Assembly (NCBI GenBank): GCA_021813585.1
Contig: JAKAJV010000071.1
Coordinates: 1-55,121, forward strand
Direction of reading: 5' to 3'
Length of the DNA: 55,121 nt
Source of the DNA: Bacteroidota bacterium
GTDB lineage: Bacteria; Bacteroidota; Ignavibacteria; Ignavibacteriales; Ignavibacteriaceae
Shown here: one piece after another, positions 49,456 through 55,121 of the stretch
Position numbering within the stretch: the stretch's first letter is position 1
Layout of the letters: each line of letters opens with the position of its first letter
Position numbers and translations under genes: made by a program
The notes under the pieces: generated by a model
The model's input: only the letters and a program-made list of their open reading frames with translations
What the model was told of the DNA's origin: nothing
The model's database searches: none

Positions 49456-51435
49456 ATGCTATTTCGGGTCATTACTCTTTTTACCTTTGCTTTAGCATTA
49501 ATTTTCAGTTCATGCGCACCGGAACATTCTCAAATTGTTCTGGCCGAATTCGGCAACCAGAAAATTAAAATGGGCGAGTTTGAAAAGGCATATGCTAATA
49601 ACGCCGGAGGCTACGAGCAGGCTGCTAAGGACAGCTTATCCAAATTAAAAAATTTCTTAAACCTGTATGTTGACTTCCGGATGAAGCTGAGGGATGCCTT
49701 TGTAAGAGGATTCGATCAGGATTCCGCACTTCAGCACGAACTGAACAATTACAAGGAGAAAGTAGGCGAAACCTACTACATTGAAAATAAACTTGTCGAT
49801 CCGGCTATTCACAGACTTTACGAGAGAAAGAAATGGGAGCTAAGAGTAAGCCACATTATGTTTAGGCCCGACAGCAGCGGTGATGCGCACGCAAAGAAAA
49901 TGGCGGAAGAAATACTGGACAGCTTAAAGAACGGTGCAAACTTTGCCGATATGGCAAAGAAATATTCTGAAGATAAATTCTCAGCCCCAGACGGAGGGGA
50001 TATATTTTACATTACCGCCGGCGAGCTGCCTGCATCTTTTGAAGATGCCTGCTATGCAACCGAGCCCGGCCACTTTTATCCCCATGTTGTTAAGACAAGA
50101 TACGGCTATCACCTGATTGAAGTTACCGATAAGAGGCCGAGAGTTCCCGAAATAAGAGCCAGCCATATTCTTGTCAGCTATTACAATAAGCAGGGAAAAA
50201 TAGATTCGGCTGCGGCAAAGGCGACTATTGATACCGTTTTGGAAAAGCTGAAAGCCGGCGATGACTTTGCCAAGCTTGCTAAAGAATATTCCGACGACCC
50301 CGGCTCTAAAGACCGCGGAGGCGACCTGGGATTTTTCCAGATTAGACAAATGGTTAAGCCTTTTGCCGAGGCTGCTTTCGACTTAAAAAATATTGGCGAT
50401 GTCTCCGGCATAGTTCAAACAAGGTTCGGCTACCATATTATTAAGCTTACAGGCAGAAAGCCTTATCCGTCTTTTGAGGATAGCAAGGAAGAGCTTAAAA
50501 AAATCTATAAGCAGCAGCGGTACCAGGAAGATTATGATTCCCTAGTTGCCGGACTTAAAACAAAGTACAACTTGAAGACCGATCCGGAAGCTATAAACGA
50601 AGTAATAAAGGACTGCGATACACTAAAGGTCGGGCAGCAAAATCCGGAATTGGAATCCATCTCGAATAAAACTTTAATTACCTATAACGGCGGCTCGATG
50701 ACCGTTGGCGAGTTTATAAAGAAATTCTATTCCTATCTTGATTATGCGGAAAGAAAAATTAATCCGGCTCTGATTAATGATGCCGTAAACAGGGTCTCCG
50801 GTGATCTGCTTGTAAACATGGAAGCACTTAATTTGGATAAAACAGACCCTGAATTTGCCGACTTGATGGAGAATTATAAGGACGGAATTTATATCTTTAA
50901 ACTGCAGGAGGATGAAGTTTGGAATAAAGTCAAGATCGATTCCACCAAGCTTTACGATTATTATCTGAAGAACAAGAAAAATTACGTCTGGCCGGACAGG
51001 GTCGAGTTCTCCGAAATTTATGCTAAGACGGATTCGGCAATAAAAAGCTATTATAACATGCTTAAGGACGGGCAGAATTTTGAGATGGTTGCGGCCAAAT
51101 ATACAGAGAGACCCGGCTATAAGGAAAAAGGCGGCAATTACGGGCTGCAGGATGTAAGCTCATCGCTGCTGGCTTCTAGTGCATTTAAGCTGGATAAGTC
51201 CGGCGACTATTCCGAGCCCTTTACGTATGAAGGCGGCTACTCTATTGTTAAGCTGATTAAGAAAGATCCTTCGCACGAAAAGACTTTTGAGGAAGCCAAG
51301 GCCGAAGTTTCCGGTGCTTACCAGGAAATTGAAAGCAAGCAGCTTGAAAGCGATTATATAAACAGGCTGAAAGAATTATATCATCCACAAATATTTTATA
51401 ATAAACTTGAAGAAGCCTTTAAGACAGGTAAATAG
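49456..51435 (+). CDS. Parvulin-type peptidyl-prolyl isomerase lipoprotein
   Basis: A 659-aa lipoprotein (lipobox FSSC, Cys20). Two complete rotamase (PpiC) domains are at about 130-228 (VSHIMFRP, GDIFYITAGEL, YGYHLIEV) and 232-335 (ASHILVSY, GGDLGFFQ, FGYHIIKL). A third, weaker one is at about 510-610 (FSEIYAKTD, GGNYGLQDVSS). It is a periplasmic or outer-membrane foldase for exported proteins, comparable to PrsA/SurA. AGGAG precedes the ATG. First gene of a three-gene foldase operon; its last 29 bases overlap the next gene. Confidence 0.9.
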   Translation: MLFRVITLFTFALALIFSSCAPEHSQIVLAEFGNQKIKMGEFEKAYANNAGGYEQAAKDSLSKLKNFLNLYVDFRMKLRDAFVRGFDQDSALQHELNNYKEKVGETYYIENKLVDPAIHRLYERKKWELRVSHIMFRPDSSGDAHAKKMAEEILDSLKNGANFADMAKKYSEDKFSAPDGGDIFYITAGELPASFEDACYATEPGHFYPHVVKTRYGYHLIEVTDKRPRVPEIRASHILVSYYNKQGKIDSAAAKATIDTVLEKLKAGDDFAKLAKEYSDDPGSKDRGGDLGFFQIRQMVKPFAEAAFDLKNIGDVSGIVQTRFGYHIIKLTGRKPYPSFEDSKEELKKIYKQQRYQEDYDSLVAGLKTKYNLKTDPEAINEVIKDCDTLKVGQQNPELESISNKTLITYNGGSMTVGEFIKKFYSYLDYAERKINPALINDAVNRVSGDLLVNMEALNLDKTDPEFADLMENYKDGIYIFKLQEDEVWNKVKIDSTKLYDYYLKNKKNYVWPDRVEFSEIYAKTDSAIKSYYNMLKDGQNFEMVAAKYTERPGYKEKGGNYGLQDVSSSLLASSAFKLDKSGDYSEPFTYEGGYSIVKLIKKDPSHEKTFEEAKAEVSGAYQEIESKQLESDYINRLKELYHPQIFYNKLEEAFKTGK

Positions 51436-52231
51436 AGCTTTTGTATTCGTCTTTGCCGCGGCAATGCTTTACGGCTGCGGCAAGGAATCGCCCCGCAAGA
51501 ATTTTGTGGCTAGAGTGAACGATACTTATTTGACTAGAGAGCAGCTTGCAGAAATGATCGACACAAATTCCGCAGGCAATTTTTACAGAAGCGAAGTGAT
51601 TAGGAACTGGATAAACAAAGAATTGCTCTACCAGGCGGCTCTTAAAGAAGGCATATTAAAAGAAGACAAGTTCCAGAAGCTACTGGAAGATTCCAAGAAA
51701 GAACTGGCAGCCTCGATGCTTCTTCAAAAATATTATGAGGACGAAAAGCTTAACTACGAGCCTGGCGACGTAGAGAATTTCTATAACAGACATAAAAGCG
51801 ATTTCCTCAGGTTCTACGATTCCTATTACTTAAACGAAATTGTGTTCAGCGACGAAGATAAGGCGATCCAGTTCAGGTCTACATTGATGGAAAGCGATTG
51901 GGACAAAGCACTGAATATTTTTAAGAACGACTCGTCCATTGTAAAAATACGGACGCGCGGAATTTACTATAATTATGAAATTCACCCGGTTACTATTTTT
52001 AGAATTGTTTCCGGTCTTTACCCTGGCGAAATTAGCACGGTAATTAATGACGAACCGGGAATGTTCACGGTAGTTCAGGAAATTGATAAGTATGAAAAAG
52101 GAGCTATTCCTCCTTTTGATGTAATTAAGGACCAGGTAAAAGATAGGTTTATCGCAAAGAAAAAAGAAGACCTTATTGCTAATTATATTAAGGATCTTTA
52201 TTCCAATAACGATATTGAAGTTAGGAACTAG
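51407..52231 (+). CDS. SurA-like chaperone lipoprotein with degenerate parvulin domain
   Basis: A 274-aa protein starting at a TTG inside the preceding gene (29-base overlap), giving a basic N-terminus, hydrophobic stretch and lipobox (LYGC, Cys24). Residues 35-115 resemble the SurA N-terminal chaperone domain (VARVNDTYLTREQLAEMI, VIRNWINKELLYQAALKEG). The following region has the length and order of a PpiC domain (YLNEIVFSDED, then SGLYPGEISTVI and FTVVQEIDKYEK) but lacks the usual GGDLG and YHII motifs, so catalysis is doubtful. It probably acts as a chaperone partner for its neighbours. Confidence 0.78.
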   Translation: MKKPLRQVNRAFVFVFAAAMLYGCGKESPRKNFVARVNDTYLTREQLAEMIDTNSAGNFYRSEVIRNWINKELLYQAALKEGILKEDKFQKLLEDSKKELAASMLLQKYYEDEKLNYEPGDVENFYNRHKSDFLRFYDSYYLNEIVFSDEDKAIQFRSTLMESDWDKALNIFKNDSSIVKIRTRGIYYNYEIHPVTIFRIVSGLYPGEISTVINDEPGMFTVVQEIDKYEKGAIPPFDVIKDQVKDRFIAKKKEDLIANYIKDLYSNNDIEVRN

Positions 52232-52238
52232 GTACACC

Positions 52239-53510
52239 ATGAAGCTAAAATTAATTTTGCTATTTATTATAATCGGCTTGAATGTTTACGCCCAGAATGT
52301 AGTAGACCAGATTGCTGCGGTTGTAGATAATGAGATCATCTTAAAAAGCGAGCTGGATTACCAGGTAAGGATGGAAGCCGCTCAAAAGAAAGAAGACCCC
52401 AACACGCCGGGACTTGAAAGGCAAATCCTTAACCAGATGATTGAGGAGAAGCTTGCTTACGCTCAGGCACTGCTAGACTCTATAACCGTTACCGATGATG
52501 AAGTTAAAAGCCGGATCGATTACCAGATCCAGTATTTCGAGCAGCAATACGGCTCAAAGGAAAAGGTGGAACAGATTTACGGAATGAGCATAGAGAAAAT
52601 AAGGAGGACACTTGAAGGACCGGTGCGCAAGCAGATTATGGTGCAAAAGCTTGAAGAAAAAAAATTCGGCGATGTTTCAGCTTCAAGGCTTGAGGTTGAG
52701 CAGTTCTTCAAAAAGTTTAAGGACAGTATCGGCGTAATACCGGAAAAAGTTCAGATCGCGCATATTTTTATTATACCCAAAGTAACTGAGAAGGCAAAGG
52801 AAAAATATAAAGCAAAAGCCGAGGCAATACTGGATTCGTTAAGACACGGTGCGGACTTTGCCGAGATGGCCAAGAAATATTCAGAAGACCCGGGCAGCGC
52901 GGCCGAAGGCGGCGATCTTGGCTGGGTTGGCAAAGGCGTATTCTACCCTGAGTTTGAAGCCGCTGCCTTTGCATTGAAACCGGGGCAGATTTCGGACGTT
53001 ATCGAATCGCCCGTCGGCTTCCACATCATACAGATGATTGAAAGAAGAGGCGACAAGATTCACGTGAGGCATATTCTTATTAAAATAAAAAAGGGCGACC
53101 AGGCCGACCTTAGTGCTATTGAAGAGCTGAGCTCTATTAGAGACAGCATAGTTAAAGGATACAATACATTCGCTTACTATGCAAAAAAGTACAGCGAAGA
53201 TAAAAACTCGAGTATCTTTGGCGGCGACCTGGGTACTTTTTATCTTAACCAGCTAGATCAGTCAATACTCGATATTGTTTCAAATCTTAAAGTGGGTGAA
53301 ATAAGCTACCCTAAAAGATATGACTTCGGAAAAGACAGCTACGGTTATCATATAGTTTTGCTCGAAAAGAGAATACCGCAGCACCAGGCAAGCCTGGAAA
53401 CCGACTATCCGGAACTGCAAAAGCTGGCAGACCAGTACAAGAAACAGAAAGAATATGAAGCCTGGATAAACGAGCTGAAGAAGAAAATTTATTGGAAGAT
53501 TATGCTATAA
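52239..53510 (+). CDS. surA: Periplasmic chaperone/isomerase SurA
   Basis: A 423-aa SurA: signal peptide (LLFIIIGLNVYAQ), N-terminal chaperone domain (VVDQIAAVVDNEIILKSELD, ERQILNQMIEEKLAYAQAL), then two parvulin domains at about 172-272 (IAHIFIIP, GGDLGWVGKG, VGFHIIQM) and 278-385 (VRHILIKI, GGDLGTFY, YGYHIVLL), and a short C-terminal helix. It escorts outer-membrane proteins to the BAM complex. The ATG at 52239 is preferred: AGG lies seven bases upstream and the signal peptide follows at once, while the longer frame to 52176 overlaps the previous gene. The order and length match E. coli SurA (428 aa). Confidence 0.93.
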   Translation: MKLKLILLFIIIGLNVYAQNVVDQIAAVVDNEIILKSELDYQVRMEAAQKKEDPNTPGLERQILNQMIEEKLAYAQALLDSITVTDDEVKSRIDYQIQYFEQQYGSKEKVEQIYGMSIEKIRRTLEGPVRKQIMVQKLEEKKFGDVSASRLEVEQFFKKFKDSIGVIPEKVQIAHIFIIPKVTEKAKEKYKAKAEAILDSLRHGADFAEMAKKYSEDPGSAAEGGDLGWVGKGVFYPEFEAAAFALKPGQISDVIESPVGFHIIQMIERRGDKIHVRHILIKIKKGDQADLSAIEELSSIRDSIVKGYNTFAYYAKKYSEDKNSSIFGGDLGTFYLNQLDQSILDIVSNLKVGEISYPKRYDFGKDSYGYHIVLLEKRIPQHQASLETDYPELQKLADQYKKQKEYEAWINELKKKIYWKIML

Positions 53511-53590
53511 AATTCAAAATTAAAAATTCAAAATTAAAAATTAAAAACCTGTCCTACCTGTCGGTAGACAGGTACCGTCAGGTAGATTAA
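53511..53590. repeat. AT-rich repeat and TACCTGTC/GACAGGTA hairpin
   Basis: An AAAATTCAAAATTAAAAATT run (53511-53546) is followed by a perfect 8-bp hairpin TACCTGTC-GGTA-GACAGGTA (53555-53574) and the related CCGTCAGGTAG. These are members of two dispersed repeat families also seen near 1880 and 39654. They lie between surA and the MoxR gene. Confidence 0.55.
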
Positions 53591-53629
53591 AAATAAACAA
53601 GTGGTTTTTAGAAATAAAAGGAAGAAATA

Positions 53630-54628
53630 TTGAAAAGCGGCGAAGTTATTGCAGACGATGTTAAACATGTTGATAAGCTTAACGATACTGTAAAGAAGAT
53701 TAAAGAGGAGATAGGCAAGGTTATCATCGGGCAGGATGAGATTATCGACCAGCTATTAATTTCGCTGCTGTCTAGAGGCCACTGCCTGCTTGTAGGCGTG
53801 CCGGGGCTTGCAAAAACACTGCTTATTAAAACCCTGGCCGAAGTAATGGACTTGAAGTTCAGCCGCATCCAGTTTACTCCCGATCTTATGCCCAGCGATA
53901 TTACCGGCACCGAGCTGATTGAAGAGGACCCACTTTCCAAGAAAAGAAATTTCAGGTTCATACCGGGGCCTATCTTTGCAAATGTAATTCTTGCAGATGA
54001 AATAAACAGGACGCCGCCTAAAACACAGTCCGCCCTGCTGGAAGCAATGCAGGAACACAAAGTTACTACCGCTGGAGTAACTTATACTTTAACCGAGCCG
54101 TTCTTTGTTCTTGCAACCCAAAACCCGATTGAGCAGGAGGGTACTTATCCTTTACCCGAGGCGCAGTTGGACAGGTTCATGTTCAATCTATGGCTGGATT
54201 ATCCTTCATTCAGCGAGGAAGTAAAAATTGTTCAATCAACTACTAGCGAATACTCACCCAAATTATCGAAGATTATTAACGCAGAAGAGATCATCGGCTT
54301 TCAGGACCTGGTAAGGAAAGTTCCGGTAGCCGGTAACGTAATTGAATACGCTGTAAAGGCGGTTAACCGGACTAGGCCAGTCGACAGTACTTCGCCTCAA
54401 TTTGTAAAGCAATGGATTAGCTGGGGCGCCGGCCCGAGAGCATCTCAGTATTTAATCCTTGCGGCAAAGACCAGGGCGGTTACCCAGGGAAGGTTCTCAC
54501 CAAATATAGACGATGTTAAAGCTGCCATGATTCCGGTTCTCCGCCATAGGATTATTACCAACTTTAGCGCTGAAGCTGACGGTGTAAACTCCGTTGAAGT
54601 GATAAAAAAGCTATTGCAGGAATTATAA
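53630..54628 (+). CDS. MoxR-family AAA+ ATPase
   Basis: A 332-aa cytoplasmic ATPase. Walker A in the MoxR form is GVPGLAKT (residues 56-63), Walker B is LADEINRTPP, followed by sensor 1 (ATQNPIEQEGTYPLPEAQLDR, a MoxR hallmark) and sensor 2 near GAGPRASQ. MoxR ATPases act as chaperones in metal insertion or complex assembly, usually beside a DUF58 and von Willebrand-factor A protein; neither is adjacent here, since the next gene, 300 bases on, encodes a lipoprotein. The start is TTG with AAGGA upstream. Confidence 0.93.
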   Translation: MKSGEVIADDVKHVDKLNDTVKKIKEEIGKVIIGQDEIIDQLLISLLSRGHCLLVGVPGLAKTLLIKTLAEVMDLKFSRIQFTPDLMPSDITGTELIEEDPLSKKRNFRFIPGPIFANVILADEINRTPPKTQSALLEAMQEHKVTTAGVTYTLTEPFFVLATQNPIEQEGTYPLPEAQLDRFMFNLWLDYPSFSEEVKIVQSTTSEYSPKLSKIINAEEIIGFQDLVRKVPVAGNVIEYAVKAVNRTRPVDSTSPQFVKQWISWGAGPRASQYLILAAKTRAVTQGRFSPNIDDVKAAMIPVLRHRIITNFSAEADGVNSVEVIKKLLQEL

Positions 54629-54931
54629 CCACTTAACTGAACCCACCTTGTTAATACCAGGAATAAGTTGTAAACTATTAAAAGGTAAGGCTCATTTACT
54701 TTTTAATTAGTTATGATGAAAGGAAATTTTACCTAACCTGAAATTCTTACTGGTAATTTTACCCGCCGGTTATTATTAACTCTTCTAAATTTTATTTTAT
54801 ACGGCTTTTTATCTTGGGCAAAATAATTGTTACTTTTTTAATAGGGCATATATTATCTTGCAAACCTATAATTATTCCCCGGAATAATTTCCCTGCCCTG
54901 GGGGTTTGTCGGATATTTATTGAAAGGAAAC
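54629..54931. other. Gene-free region after MoxR gene
   Basis: A 303-base AT-rich stretch with no open reading frame of note, no convincing hairpin terminator and no TTG/TAnnTTTG promoter. AAAGGAAA just before 54932 is the ribosome-binding site of the next gene. Confidence 0.35.
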
Positions 54932-54934
54932 ATG

Positions 54935-55121
54935 ATGAAGGCTGTAGTACTTGTGTGCTCTATTATTGTTTTAATTCTCACCTCATTTAACTGTAAAAGC
55001 CCCACCGCACCAAGCGGCAGCGGGATAAGCATATCTGTTGCAGATGTTAGCTGTACAGAGGTGTGGCTAAACCTTAGTGCAAATAACGTAACTCTGCCCG
55101 CAAATATTATAATAAAGAAAA
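54935..55121 (+). CDS. Lipoprotein, N-terminal part only (runs off the window)
   Basis: The first 62 codons of a lipoprotein: MKAVVLVCSIIVLILTSFNC is a signal peptide with lipobox cysteine at residue 20, followed by a Pro/Ser linker (KSPTAPSGSG) and the start of a beta-strand domain (ISISVADVSCTEVWLNLSAN) resembling fibronectin type III or Ig-like modules. ATG at 54935 is preferred over 54932 because AAAGGA then lies at normal spacing. The frame is open to the window end. Confidence 0.7.
   Translation, partial: MKAVVLVCSIIVLILTSFNCKSPTAPSGSGISISVADVSCTEVWLNLSANNVTLPANIIIKK

Overview
The window is an ordinary chromosomal stretch of a Gram-negative, low-to-medium GC bacterium of the Bacteroidota/Chlorobi/Ignavibacteriota assemblage, most likely an Ignavibacteria-like lineage. 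The evidence is: a short (285 aa) primary sigma factor of the Bacteroidota type; three intergenic sites matching the Bacteroidota promoter (TTG, 19-20 bases, TAnnTTTG); many lipoproteins, outer-membrane beta-barrels and carboxypeptidase-regulatory-like, YceI, FG-GAP/ASPIC and Skp families; and dispersed palindromic intergenic repeats. I see no tRNA, rRNA, CRISPR array, prophage or complete insertion sequence. The lineage call is inference from gene content, not from a marker gene search.

Layout. 0-13 kb: an AlaX-like editing protein, an aldo/keto reductase, a lipoprotein, a secreted oligoendopeptidase F, a PflX-like radical SAM protein, a 14-helix drug exporter, a Yip1-type membrane protein, an M64 peptidase, the first of two 145-bp MITE-like elements, a class A penicillin-binding protein, a small helix-turn-helix protein and an orphan HepT/HI0074-like protein. 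13-20.5 kb: primary sigma factor with terminator, an unknown helical protein, a lytic transglycosylase, a lipoprotein serpin behind a strongly structured leader, a beta-barrel protein and three small lipoproteins. 20.5-25.4 kb: a translationally coupled four-gene unit (histidine kinase, sigma-54 response regulator, exported coiled-coil protein, outer-membrane barrel), followed by a 47-bp hairpin repeat and the second MITE. 25.6-31.6 kb: DPP-IV-like peptidase, an ECF sigma/anti-sigma/regulatory-domain-protein operon, a Skp chaperone and a lipoprotein. 31.8-36 kb: a NarL-type regulator and a 1134-aa histidine kinase whose extracytoplasmic part is a beta-propeller plus FG-GAP and ASPIC/UnbV domains. 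36-40 kb: a porin diverging from two tandem YceI genes, then a repeat-rich 1.1-kb gap. 40-47 kb: an orphan sigma-54 regulator behind a CoA-acylating aldehyde dehydrogenase, a HicBA-type toxin-antitoxin pair, and a LiaF-like/LytS/LytTR operon. 47-55 kb: methionyl-tRNA synthetase, a three-gene periplasmic foldase operon ending in surA, a MoxR ATPase, and the start of a lipoprotein that runs off the window.

How the parts fit. The window is dominated by envelope biology: periplasmic folding (Skp, SurA and two relatives), peptidoglycan synthesis and turnover (PBP1-like, lytic transglycosylase), secreted proteolysis (oligoendopeptidase F, M64, S9) with a surface-anchored serpin, and four response regulators plus three kinases that could sense envelope state. 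The best candidates for something undescribed are the FG-GAP/ASPIC histidine kinase, the coupled kinase/regulator/coiled-coil/barrel operon, and the MITE pair, whose internal hairpins differ by compensatory changes and whose 5-bp target duplications are perfect.
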